Assembly: GCA_026545225.1 (NCBI GenBank)
Contig: CM048846.1
Location: 12,878,975-12,942,974, forward strand
Direction: 5' to 3'
DNA length: 64,000 bases
DNA from: Cornus controversa
Lineage: Eukaryota; Streptophyta; Magnoliopsida; Cornales; Cornaceae
The notes under the pieces are model-generated. The model was not told where the DNA came from. It was given only the letters and a program-made list of their open reading frames with translations, and searched no databases. Positions 34,340 to 46,169 of the stretch are shown here, piece after piece. Made by a program: the position numbers and the translations under genes. The stretch's first letter is position 1; the number at the start of each line of letters is the position of its first letter.

Positions 34340-37300
34340 TCAATTGAGTCGCTGGGCTTCCTCCACACTCTTTCTCATAAGGGATATAACTTGAGTGGGC
34401 TCAGAAGCTCCAAACACTGAACTTCCTGCAACAATGCAGTTTGCTCCTGCTGAAGCTGCCACGTCTATGGTTGAAGGCCCTAAACCACCATCCACCTGCA
34501 TAACAAAGTTGAAAATGATTCATATGATTCTCGGTTCATAAAAAGAAAAATCAGGAGTGGTTCAGAAGTCAATTTCATTTTTGAGTTTATGGTTACTGTT
34601 ATTGTCATTATAGATAAAGGTGCCAAAGTGTCCAGTTGTTGAATATCAATCAGGCAATGGGGTGTTTTCTTTGGGTAGTTCACATGTAAGCTATATTATT
34701 CACATTGAATCAGAATAAATGTAAGGATAAAATTACCCAATTCATTCAACATATAGCATGTGGTTTATATAACACTATGACATTACATAGATCAAATGGG
34801 TGAAACAAGACTTGTATAGCCGATCCCAAATAGTTGGGAACAAGCTTTGTCGAGTTGCGATGAGTAATCAACAAAAAAAGAATAAATAGCTAAAACTTCA
34901 CTTAGTAAGCCGACTCTGTCATAAGCACTTCCATGATATAATTCTAAATTCACATTATTGGCAACAATTTACATCTCTTTTACCATACGATAAATAAATA
35001 AAGAGTTATTTCAAATATCCTCATTTTATAAATTTAAAATCCCAATCTTTGAAAAGCTTTTATCCCATATGGCAAAACTTAAGAAAAACTTCACTCCATG
35101 CTACACCAAACATAATGACAAGCATTATTCAAAAATGCATAAAGGCAGATGAAGAGAATAAAAAGATAGGAACAATTGATATCAAAAATTTCCAGCATCC
35201 TTTCCTAAAATTCCCAAGATTACCATCAATATTCAGATAACAAATCCTGATACAGGTTTCCCTGTTTGGAAATATTTCCAAATAACTCGTGGAGTCCAGA
35301 GAAACATGCATAAATAAATAGATGAAATTAATAAAAAGATAGAAATGATTAATTTCAAAAGCTTCCAGTGTTTCACCAGATTTCCCAAGATATTTGGCAA
35401 CAATTTTCAGTTCAGGTAATAAATCCTGAAAGAGGGTCCTCTCTGTCAAGAGAGTTCCAACTAACTTGGTAGGGACCAGATTAAAAAAAGCATGCATACA
35501 GCATGAAAATCACATATACAAAATTAAAGCATTAAGATAAGAGATAGACTTGCCTCTATATCAAGTGATGGGTACTTCTTCCTCAATGCACGTACCTGAA
35601 TCCAAATTGACGGGTCAAAGGCATAACAATGACAGTAATAAGTGATAACAATGTGAATGCAGAAGAAGAGTTCATGCACCTTATCCATTGTTTCTGGCAT
35701 AAACTTTTGTCCACCAAATCCAGGTTCCACAGTCATAACAAGAACCAATTCCACAGGATTTTCACCTTCAAGCTATGCAACAATTATTACCAATGGCATT
35801 GATTCTCTAGAGAAGCATTTTTTTTTGGGGTCAGTTAAAGAAGCATCTTTTTCCAGTATATTGAGTTAGAGCATTTTACTTCTACTCAATAACACAATTT
35901 CCAATTAATCTTGATGTTGATAACTTATGAAAACGTCATGTATTTGATAGTACAAGGAAGCAGAAGATGCAAAAACTTGAAAATTGAGAAAAGGAGAAAA
36001 TTTCTACCAGCGGATACACTTCCTCGATGGGTGTTCCAGGCTTTAATGCCACACCAGGCCTCATGCCCTTTGACTTAATTTGTTGAACAAGTTCTTGCCA
36101 GTTATCTGTAGTAAGGCAACGTGTTACTCTTCCATCATTAAAAAGCAAAAAAAAAGACTTGATACAATGCAGCAGATGCTAAACCAAACAGTAAAAAACA
36201 ATCTGGACATCATAGCCCACCTTTGGATACCTCAACATGAAATGTAAAACCTGAAGCACCAGCTTTTCCAAACGGTTCCACATAATCAACCGGATTTGTG
36301 ACCATAAGGTGACAGTCCAAATATGCCCTGGAAGAGATGTAAAATGATACTTCTTTACATTAGAAACATTATAAAAGACGTAACGTCGATGTTTAAAATT
36401 TGGAAGTTGAGGAATAATAAGAATGTATTACTTGGTGTGCTTTCTCAGACTTTGAATGACTGGAGCACCAATAGTAAGATTTGGGACAAAGTGCCTACAG
36501 AAATATGAAATTGGATAAAATTGCAAACAACTCACAAACCATGATTTAGAGCAACATATAGGTAAATAGCATAAATAAATAATACTAGCTTCCAATCAGC
36601 TGATAACCCATAACGACAGGGGCAAAGATAATATGGTAGAAACCAAGTGTCCAACCTACCCATCCTGCATACAAACCAACATAGAAAAATCATTTAGTTT
36701 TTTAAATGACTAACATATAGCAGTAGCAATCAGAATTTAGTGTAGAATATTGGCCGGCAATGTAATAAGTAATAACAAATGCAAATCTATCATATAGAAA
36801 TCCCAATTTGCAAATAAAAAAAGGCAGCTAAAGGAGGAACATAATGCTCCATTCATGGAGATCATTAGGATCTTACACACCACATACCATATAGGGTGGA
36901 TACTGAGATGAAGCCACCTGAACCCAACATGAGCCAAATCGGGTTTTTGTACGGATTTGGGCAACTCTTTTTGTTGCTTGGGATGGGCTTGAGTTGGAAG
37001 TTCTTCCACCAGACCTCAACTCTGTTGGGCGTGGATAGAGGTGTTAGCAACCTGAGCCAAATCTTAGACCAGCCTATATCATTATTGTCGGTGTAATTAC
37101 CAAAATATTGGTAACTCAAGTCTAATGTGACCTAACCTGAACTTAACCCAAGCCTAAGTTGACCAATCATATTGAAACCCAAACTATTCTGTTGTAATCT
37201 GGAAATGGTTTTTTCAGAATGCAGTTGTCTATGGAGGTTTTCCTCCTATGGGATTGTAGCTTGTGTTGTTGTTTGAATGAAGTTTGATTAGGGGGAAAAA

Positions 37301-39308
37301 CAAACTAAAAAAGATAAGCGCCGCTTGGAGGTTGGGTTGCTTGGACTGAGAATTTTATATCTCGGGTTGAGTTAACCACTAAATACTAATACCATCACTA
37401 GCAGAGTTTAACTACCAAAAGCATCACTAGCAGGCTAGTAGCAAAGTAACACAAGCATAAGTAAGCTCACACTGATAGATTTAAAATTTTCAGAAATTCC
37501 TCAAAACATCCTATACAATTAAATTATAGCCCATTACTTAGTTTTAGGATAACCACTCTGCAAATAATGCCGAAAAAATGATCCCTACCAATCCAGCGAC
37601 ATTGATAGCCTTCTTTATACAGGAGTTATTTAATGTTGGTTGCAAAAGAGATGGAGGGCTTACAATTGTTGGGGGTGCCACATCATCAGTACCCTGGGGT
37701 ATTGTATAATTTCTCTAATTGAGAGTGGAGTACTTTAATTATATAAACGAGTCTTGTACGTTGGAGAAGTAATCATTTAGGATCCTTGCCCCAAGCTTCC
37801 AATATACAAATCATGCAATGCGCAGATTGGCAATGAATTTGGTCCAAATCTGTAAATCTGCCGTTTGAAGGCAAGAGCATGACCCCACTCCACTCAGGTG
37901 GATTAGGACACTTAGGGTTGTTGGTATGGGCCACCTAGGGCTCGCCACGTGTGTCTACTTGACATTATACTAATTTGACTTTTCCACAAAATCGTGAGGA
38001 CGTGGCAACTGGGGCCCTCACCGAAATAGGGACCTCAATCCACTTCAGTCCTGAAAATGACGTAACGAGTACCAAAGGGGGCTCGTGGGCCCCTCCAAGG
38101 ATAAGGGGATTCAAATCGGAACCCTAGTCCCATGTGGCTAGCAGAAGGGTACAGAGTCGCCTCTTCTTGCGAAGAGTTCCTCCTTACGGATAAACTTCGA
38201 TTTGCGACGAGCTCCTCTCTACGGATAAAACGCTGCGAAAGTCCTCTCTACGGATCAACCTCCATAATGCAAAGAGGCATTCCTCTCTACGGATAAAGCC
38301 TTGCGAAAAGTTCCTCTCTACTGATAAACCTCAAACGAGTCGTTTTCCCTTCACTTGGATAAGCATCGGATGGTGATAAGATCATCTTTACGGATAAACA
38401 TCACAGGAAGTCCTCTCTACGGATAAAACCTCGCGGAGGTCCTCTGATTAACCTCCTTAAAACGAGGAGTTCCTTTCTATGAATAAACTTCGCAGCATTC
38501 CGAGTTCCTATGGGGAGTAAGAGCTCGGATCAATGCCTTATGAGAACCAAGGGTTTGGGTTCGGTGGCTAGAGTCTAGGGTACGCTAAACCATTTCTAGC
38601 TAGGATGGGGTCCTTACGCTATTAATTGGCCTCTCACAAAGGAAAGAAGAGAACTTGTGTGTGATGAGCGAACCTCTTTTAACCATGTTATCTCAACTCC
38701 TTGTTTCGTAGATATTTACTATATCAAAACTTCGACAGTTGATGGGAAGAAACCTTTTTAATATAAAGTGTTTTTCAACATATAAAATTTGAAACTCCCT
38801 CTTACTCTTCCAGGAATCCACAAAGAATAGTTTGGATTCCCACCCGGACCCATACTCTCTGGAGACCGTCATTGTAAAAAGTTTGACCTCAATTTTGACC
38901 TACTGCAAACAAGGGTCAACCAATTCTTAAGGCACAGCTAACTTTCCCTTACCCGATAGGAGATAGAAATTAATGATGATTATATCACGTTAAGAAACAG
39001 AACTTTTAGTATGAAACTTTTATAGAAATTTAATTTTTTAATGAATATAATGTTAAAACTCTCTATAAGCAACAATTAGACATCAGAAATAGATATGGAC
39101 ATAAGAACATAAATGAGTGTGTGTATATATAGATGGATAGATATATGCTTACAGGTTATTGGGGGATTAAGCAGGAAGCAAAGTAGAGGCGTACCATGAT
39201 GTCCATGTGGAGCCAATCGGCGCCGCACTGGAGCATGCAATCGGCTTCAGAGGCCAAATTGGCGAAGTCAGACGATAGCATCGACGGTGCGATCTTCGCC
39301 GCCGCCAT
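34340..39308 (-). CDS. RPE: Ribulose-5-phosphate 3-epimerase, cytosolic form
   Basis: Eight exons read right to left: 39308-39195, 36664-36660 (5 nt), 36494-36432, 36327-36221, 36105-36008, 35772-35680, 35595-35554 and 34495-34340. They join in phase to 225 residues, the usual cytosolic length, with no transit peptide. The enzyme interconverts ribulose 5-phosphate and xylulose 5-phosphate in the pentose phosphate pathway. Metal and catalytic residues are all present: His34 and Asp36 in HMDIMDG, His67 in DCHLMV and Asp176 in [16 protein letters not shown], the phosphate-side loop, is intact. The 5-nt microexon supplies GATGG of the conserved MDGHFVPN. The intron after exon 7 has a GC donor (GAG|GCAAGT). 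Intron 1 is 2.5 kb and contains a degenerate repeat array. Confidence 0.93.
34811..34862 (+). repeat. SINE/LINE 3'-tail fragment
   Basis: The stretch TAGCCGATCCCAAATAGTTGGGAACAAGCTTTGTCGAGTTG, given here only by its key parts GCCGATCCCAAA and GTTGGGAACAAG, resembles the conserved tail of Au-type SINEs and RTE LINEs. It lies in the last intron of the epimerase gene. No body or A-/B-box was identified upstream. Confidence 0.5.
38157..38493. repeat. Degenerate tandem array with CTCTCTACGGATAAA core
   Basis: About ten imperfect units, spaced roughly 30-42 bases apart, each carry a core close to TCCTCTCTACGGATAAA followed by C-rich sequence with GCGA. They lie in the large first intron of the epimerase gene. 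The spacing is irregular, so this is an old minisatellite or the internal repeat of an unidentified transposon. Confidence 0.8.
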
Positions 39309-39690
39309 TGTTTTCTTGCGAGTTATTTGGTCTTAGCGATTAGATTCTACTGAAAAAAGAGAACGAGATATATGACCTTGTCGAGTATGAGAAAATCATC
39401 ATATATTCACATCAGAACTACTCATTACTTTACCCGCCCAACCAGATCCGTGAGAACGGGTTTAATTTTATTTTAATCGGGTTCGAAAATGAATAAATGA
39501 TGTTTAAAATTTGTTCACTCTCAATCCCCGTAACATTTGATTCTCAATCCCCGTAACATCTGATGTTAAAAGTACAAACTAGCAAAGGTTATAGATTAGT
39601 GAAAGATAAGGATTCAATGTATAAATTTCTTGTCGAAGAAAAAATTGAAATTAAAATATAAAATATATAATAAAGGGTTATGATATTAGC
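39309..39690. other. Promoter side of the RPE gene
   Basis: Leader and promoter are expected here. A small direct repeat (TCTCAATCCCCGTAACAT at about 39521 and 39541) is visible. No other gene. Confidence 0.4.
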
Positions 39691-39699
39691 GCTCTTCTC

Positions 39700-40575
39700 A
39701 GGGACTCCAATCGACCTAGCCGAGCCGAGTAGTAGCATGTTTGAGCTCGGCTCGGCAGTGCAGCAGGGGGCTCGAGCTCCCACCTCAAGTGTTCGAGCTC
39801 GGCTTGGTCTTGTTCACGAGCTTTTCAAGCTCGGCTCGAAACTCGTATAGTGATGCACATATTACACACAAAATACACACATATGCACAGCAACACAGAT
39901 CAAAACACACACATTTTCCACACAAAACACACACATGCACGGATCTGTCTAAAACTAAATATCCATCAAAAGAAATCTCATACAAAATTATAAGAAGTAG
40001 AAATACCTGGAAAGTCACCGATCTCGCCAAAGCTAGCACTCTGATCTCACCAAAGCCACCGTCACCATCCTTGATCCTCCAATGCAACGAGAGAGAGAGA
40101 GAGAGAGAGTAGATCGGCAGACGTTAATTGGAATGTAAGGAGAGGAGTGCGGCTAGGGTTTGCGAGTAGAAGAGTGGTTAAAGATTATATATAGGTGGGC
40201 TTTCAGAACATGGGCTTCGGGCTGTTTTAATTTTCTTGGACTTCGGTGTATTTTATTTAAAAAATGGTTAGCCATGTTTGGGTTGGGCTGGACTAAACTT
40301 ATAAGTTTAAAAGAAAATGCATGGCCTAGTCTTATGAATATATTTAATATATATGTACATACACACATATATATATATTTACGAACTATAATCGAGCCTA
40401 TTTAACGAGCTTGTTCAAGAACACGTTTATAAACTAACGAGCTGAGTAGAAGGCTGCTTGAGATTGGTTTGTTTATTTATGAAACATATATATTTTGTTT
40501 GAACTCAGTTTATTTATTAAATAAACGAACATGAACCGAACACAACTCAAGCCGAGTTCGAGTTATTTGTCGAAA
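39700..40575. mobile_element. Probable non-autonomous transposon with GAGCTCGGCTCG-rich ends
   Basis: The left part (39700-39850) is dense in GAGCTCGGCTCG motifs. The right part (40385-40565) carries the inverted theme (AACGAGCTTGTTC..., CAAGCCGAGTTCGAG). Such GAGCTCG-rich ends in opposite orientation are typical of a widespread plant non-autonomous element type. Precise termini and a target-site duplication could not be fixed. A GA microsatellite lies at 40087-40109. Confidence 0.5.
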
Positions 40576-40628
40576 GTTATCCTAGAAAATCCACTCTCTT
40601 TCTCCCTTGTTTAAAATGAAATTACAAA

Positions 40629-40706
40629 GGATAATGTTACTCAGGCAGAATTGTTAGGCAGATGTAAAAGTTTCTGCCTATGAATTCTGCCTGAGTAATA
40701 TTACCC
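40629..40706. mobile_element. 78-bp foldback MITE with perfect 9-bp target duplication
   Basis: The ends GGATAATGTTACTCAGGC and the complement of GCCTGAGTAATATTACCC pair, extended by AGGCAGA...TCTGCCT, leaving a loop of about 10 bases. A perfect 9-bp target-site duplication AATTACAAA flanks it (40620-40628 and 40707-40715). The 173-bp hairpin at 58039 has the same ends, so both belong to one family, probably Mutator-like by duplication size. Confidence 0.88.
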
Positions 40707-40886
40707 AATTACAAAATAACTCTTAAATAACATAGGATTTGATTCTTACATTTTTAATGTCATAACCGTCATTCCCTGTGAAAGTAGGAATTCTTCCATT
40801 CCAATTCATTTGTCTTCTCTAACATTTTTTTTATAAGTAAAATTAGTGTATTGAAGAAAAAAATAAATTTCTCTTTAGTTATAATC

Positions 40887-41479
40887 TAGAAAGCATGGAT
40901 ATTTCAAAAAACTTCTCGTGGCCGTATCGAACATGTATCCGATATGGATACGGTCCGATACGTGTCCGATACTCCGAAAAAGTATTCTATTTTTTTTAAA
41001 TTATTTTTTGAATGTCGGATACGTCTGAGATACGCAAAGATACGTCTTAGGATACATTTGGGATTCGCCGAGAAACATTTTGGATGCGTTTAGGATACTT
41101 TTTCGGAAAAAATTATAATTTTTTGTTCTATAAAGTGGGGTTGAGATTGTAATATTAAAAACTTTATAGGTTAGAAAATAAGGGTCATTTTATAATAAAA
41201 CAAAAATATTTTTAAAACCCTAAGAAAGTGTGTCATTGTAAAGAATATTAGAAAAGATAACGATTTCTAGATTTTAACTTCTTATATTTTGTATAATTGT
41301 TTTAAGTATATTTATTGTATGATTGAAGAATAAAACTTAATATTTTATGTATAATATTATATTTTTATTTATTTATTTATTTGACATATCATTGCCGTGT
41401 TCGTATCCTATTTTTTTGAAATTTACCGTATTGCCGTGTCCATATCATGTCATACCCGTATCCTGTGTCCGTGTTTCCT
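40887..41479. mobile_element. Diverged relative of the GACACG-rich Mutator-like MITE
   Basis: Both ends show GATACG/CGTGTCC repeats in opposite orientation (about 40920-40985 and 41390-41480) around an AT-rich core. The right end, reverse complemented, reads AAGGAAACACGGACACAGG, close to the ends of the element at 16110. No clean target-site duplication was found. Confidence 0.6.
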
Positions 41480-41659
41480 TGATTCTAATGCATCGTTTTA
41501 GTTTAGATTATAGTTTTTTCTTTCTATATTTTTGTTTATTGCTAAAGCTTTCAACTCGTGACAACACAATTTCTTGCTCTATAGATGAAGAAAAAATTTT
41601 GGAAAAGGAAATTTTCATTTTTTAAGTAAGGCCTTCACAAATTTATATAATATATATAA

Positions 41660-42224
41660 GGGTTAAGTGCATAAAATACCCTCGCTATATACAAAAATGT
41701 GCAAAAAAATATCCCTCCAATTTAGTATGCTCATATTACCCCCGATTGTTTCTGATGTGCAAATACTCTCCTCCAGCTAGATTTCGTTCAATCACAATCG
41801 TTGACCGACATATTTGACTTAAATTTCTTTTAAAATTCTAAAATTACCCCTCTAGTTAAGACCTTGTTTGGTTCTCTCTTGTCTACCATAACCATAACCA
41901 TAACCATAAAATTAATTAGAAAACTAAATTTACTAAACATATAATTTTCAAGAGACTATTAAGTAAACTAAATCTCTACTCAAAACAAAAAATTATAACA
42001 ATACTTCAGGGGTACTAATGTGGCATCCCCGACAAATGTAATCCCTCGTCTCTTTTGAAAATTACTAATTTATCTACAATCAAGGATAAATGAAAAGCTT
42101 GCACTTGCCAAGAATATCACATTAGCAGTATCCTTGTAGTATTGTATACTTTCTCGAAACTCAAGATACATATAATTTCATATAAAATAAAACTTCTATG
42201 AATTAAACCAATCAAAACAATTCC

Positions 42225-42271
<47 letters not shown>

Positions 42272-42342
42272 TATATACACACACACATATTGTTATGAAA
42301 AGAAAAATGAATGAGAGAGAAATAATCAAAGAGAGAGAATCC

Positions 42343-42390
<48 letters not shown>

Positions 42391-42443
42391 AACTGTTATA
42401 TCATCATATACACACACCCTTCTATAAACACATACTATTTAAT

Positions 42444-42478
<35 letters not shown>

Positions 42479-42681
42479 ATCTAAGAGAAAGAACGAGGAG
42501 AGAGCCGTGTAAAAAAAAATTCATACCATAAAAGTATTTTTGTCATTTCCTATTTTCGGTACAGAAAAATTAACCATTTGTCCTTATTTGAACAATTTTG
42601 AAACTATAAAGAGTTAGTTGAACATCAGGGCGTATTTTTACATATTCTGTATATAGCGATGGTGTTTTATTGACTTAACCC
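41660..42681. mobile_element. Mutator-like MITE with GGGTTAAG ends
   Basis: The 1022-bp element starts GGGTTAAGTGCATAAAATACC and ends in the near complement GGTGTTTTATTGACTTAACCC; the inverted repeats continue through a CGCTATATACA stretch. A perfect 9-bp duplication TATATATAA flanks it (41651-41659 and 42682-42690), though in TA-rich DNA this is weaker evidence than usual. The interior has TA, TG and GA microsatellites (42223-42269, 42346-42384, 42446-42474) and no coding capacity. Confidence 0.82.
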
Positions 42682-42690
42682 TATATATAA

Positions 42691-44334
42691 ACACTGGAAA
42701 TATATGTTAAACATAATTAATTTAATCACATAATAATATAATTTTAAAAGTTTTCTCTTTAAATCAAACAAGCTTTCCTTGACTTATTTATTGAACTATA
42801 TAAGATAATTTCTATTTAAATAAAACTATGTTTTTCTTTTATTTTCAATTCAATTAAAAATATTTTCCTGGAGAAAAAAAAAAAAGGAGTTAATTTTTTT
42901 TTGGTACAATGAGATAGGTTGTTTTATTCATTGATATCAAATTTGCTTCCAACTCAAATTATTTTTATTCTATTCACATACTTTTTATTCTAATATGTTA
43001 ACACTAACATTTAAGAATCAAGTATTCTATAGTGTATGGACTCTTTTGTACTGGAAAAAAAATGGAGCGTCTAAGAATATTAGTAAAGCGTGAATATTTG
43101 TTCCCATAATAAATATTTTTGTATTATTGTGGTTACTATTTTTTATGAATCCCAAATCAGTAATTTGATTTTTCTTTTTCAGAATAATTTTAAAATAAAA
43201 GCACTCCGTATCATTTTTTTTTATAGAAAATTCAAGCAAAAGCTCACTCCCAAAATATTATCTATAACTGTTTTGAGCACTCAACCTCTTTCTAGAAAAA
43301 GAGACAAATCATGTAATTCCTAAAAGATTGACATCTTACTTAAAAAGAAAGATAAAAGTACAAGAAACACTCCTATTATACACTGAATATACAAATGTCC
43401 CCTAACATTTGATTAACCTCTTACATTTTTTTAATTGGATAAATAAGGTCAAATTGAAACATTTTGGCAATTTGAAAGTCTAAAATGTCTAAAATACCCT
43501 TACATTAGAATTAAAAAATATAAAAATGCAAAATGTCCAAAAAAGACACTAGAATATATTTGTTAAACACCGTCTTCAATTGAACACTAGAAAGAAATAT
43601 ATATTTGTTAAATATAATATTACTTTCTATCTCTATAAATAATATATAACAAATAACATAATATATATATATATATAAATAATATTATATAATTAATTAA
43701 CATTAAATATTTACAAATAATAACATATAATTATAAATAATAACATTAAATTAAAGGAATGAGAAGAAGTAAAGAAATTGCACATATATATTGCTCCCAA
43801 GTATTAAATAGATTATGACTTAAATTATTAATTAATTGTACATTAATTAAGAAAACTTAACATAATATAAAAAATAAAAATATTTATTACATATAAGAAA
43901 TAAGAAATAATAATTTAATTTATGTTTAACAAGAGTATTAATAAGATTTTCATGTAAGAATTGTTGGTCAAGGGCTTGCATTTTTTTATTTTAAAGTGTA
44001 CTTTTGCATGTTTGGTGTGAAATTGTTGCATATTTGATGGCTCTATATAATAAAGGGAATTACAAATTCATTTAATAGAGAATTTTTCATGAATTTAGGA
44101 CTCAAGTTAAGTGGACTCTTAGTTTACAGAAACGTGAGAGATTTGGTCTCTATTTGCCTACAATTTTTGAAACACTTACTTGGCATAAAAAGTATTATTT
44201 TATTCATACAAAATAGGTAGTTTGGCATTTTAAAACACGGTTATTTAAAAGTTACAAAACGGTAGCGTTTTATGGCAAAAGACATAGCACAGGATCTCCT
44301 CTCACAAGCATACTCCAAGTTATTACCATATGGT
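42691..44334. other. Intergenic, AT-rich
   Basis: No gene is supported. The stretch from about 43370 to 43500 resembles one end of the MITEs that carry an AAAATACCCTTA motif, but no matching opposite end was found. Confidence 0.35.
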
Positions 44335-45927
44335 TATTCTAATATTTTAATTTTCATTTAAGGATTTTCTTCTAGTTACAAGAATCAAGAAGTCTATTAT
44401 TGTGAACTTTGTATAATATTTGCCTCCGAGACCCCAGATTAGGATTTGAAAGCTGTGTGTGTGTATAGCCCTCCTAAGTGGTTGCCGGATGCAGTTGAGA
44501 ATTGATAGCCGTTACAAACTTACACAGGCCAACTCTCTTTTGATTTCTCTTTTGATTTTGCCTTTGGGCTGTGGGCCGAGTAAATATAAAATCCTGAATA
44601 ATCTTTGATCTAGGCTTCTACCATTAAGGGATTTATAAATTTCTTGAATTATTGTTAGTTTCTAACTGTTTTTTATTAGGATAAATTAGTCTGAGACCTC
44701 TTCAACTTTATTTAAATTATCATTCAATTAAACTTTTAAGAAAATTACTCTTAGGTCCTTGTCAGAGTCGAAGAAAGTTAATTTAACTAACGATAAAAAT
44801 ACTAAAATACCCTCGTATATTTATAACAAATGAATACCATGTTGCTGGGATCAACAACCAATTAAGAAATGACTGTTGTGTTGTGCCCTATGACAATGAA
44901 GTAATTTAGATACCTATCACGAAACAAAATACAACTTGGTCTTATTCCATTCTTTTAAACCGAATTTCTCTTGCTCAAGTTTACCATTCTCTGATCAACT
45001 ATGCATCTGTTCAATTTTTGCCATCTACAAAGTTGAGCATAAAAAAGGTAACCTTGTGACTAGAAAGTAGATGCATCCAAAGTCCAGGAGACGTATAGAG
45101 GAGTTTCTATCTCAATAGTTTCTATCGTCGCAGACAATAAATAAGAAAAGAAAGTTTGTATATGAGTAGTTTCTATCATCGTAAGCAATAAATAAGAAAA
45201 AAAAAAGTTAAGGAAGTTTGTATCTTAATAGTTTCTATCATCGCAGGCAATAAATAAGAAAAGAATTTTAAGGAAATAGAGATAGACAGGACTAACAAAT
45301 CAGTTGTCATGTCTTTCGAGATAAGCATCACGAAATTAAATTTGTGATGTCTATCATTTTTCTTCAAGTGATTGGGAGTTTTTGTCAAAAAAAAAATTAG
45401 TGATCTTGTACTTAAATTTCAGATCACGACGAAATACCAACATGAAAAACACAAAAGGTAGAATGGAATATGAAATATTTGGGGACTTACCGGATTTAAA
45501 AAAAAAGAAGAGATATTTGGAGGCCCGTTTGATTTATTCAACCTTAAGTTCCACGATGTCAGAGATAGGGTTAAATTGATAAATTCTATAGGCCTACCAG
45601 TGCTCATAATCATTTTGTAAAACTCTAAAAGAGAAAAGGCTCTAAAGCATAAATTATACATTCAGATGAACCCCTTTTTATCAATTGAGCAAGAGAAAGC
45701 AACCAAAGTTCCACTAAACTGTTGAAACATGTGGTTGTTGTTAATCACATGGTCAATTATTATATCAAAATTGGTCATTACACATATATAACTACACTGG
45801 CTGTATATATAATGGTTAGGAGACTCAACTACCAGATAGAGACATTGGGATGGTAGGGATGCCGGAGCAGGTAGGCCGGGTAAAAGCTACAAACAACTCT
45901 TTATTCTTTGGATTGAATAGTTATTGC
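44335..45927 (+). repeat. 1.6-kb duplicated block, copy 1
   Basis: This block matches 58233-59881 in the same order and orientation over at least four well-conserved stretches: 44355-44510, 44637-44660, 44943-45070 and 45300-45926. Insertions and deletions separate them. It contains no intact gene. The early part (poly-pyrimidine, splice-like sites) resembles 3' UTR sequence of a gene that copy 2 has downstream of the F-box pseudogene. Confidence 0.88.
45102..45275. repeat. Tandem repeat, three units of 51-62 bp
   Basis: Units starting AGTTTCTATC at 45117, 45168 and 45230 contain CAATAAATAAGAAAA. Copy 2 of the surrounding duplicated block lacks this array, so it expanded after the duplication. 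Confidence 0.88.
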
Positions 45928-46169
45928 ATTGACACCATTTTTCTTTTGGCATCATGTATTTTTAGTGTGTTCATATCTCACAAACTAGTGCTAAACTCTA
46001 ATTGACAATGGACCCTACCAATCCAGATGCTGTAAATTGCATCATCATGCATTAATATCTCAAAGGCCCAAGGGCCTCAACTTTATCCATATTTACTGGA
46101 GTGTAAAATGGACAGATTTTTCTTCAAATTTGATTTAATTACACACCACATTTATATTTGACAGTTGTA
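45928..46169. other. Spacer
   Basis: Nothing recognised. Confidence 0.3.

Noticed and set aside
38157..38493. Regular repeats with spacers, superficially like a CRISPR array
   Set aside because: Units are degenerate and unevenly spaced, and they lie in an intron of a plant nuclear gene; CRISPR is not applicable.
40887..41479. A target-site duplication for the second GACACG-type element
   Set aside because: The flanks TTATAATCT and TGATTCTAA do not match well enough; the element call rests on ends alone.
42117..42477. Open frames with Cys-Val, Tyr-Ile and Thr-His runs
   Set aside because: They are read-throughs of TG, TA and GA microsatellites inside a transposon.
44678..44820. One end resembling the AGATAAATTAT-type MITE
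   Set aside because: No opposite end or flanking duplication could be found, so it is not called as an element.
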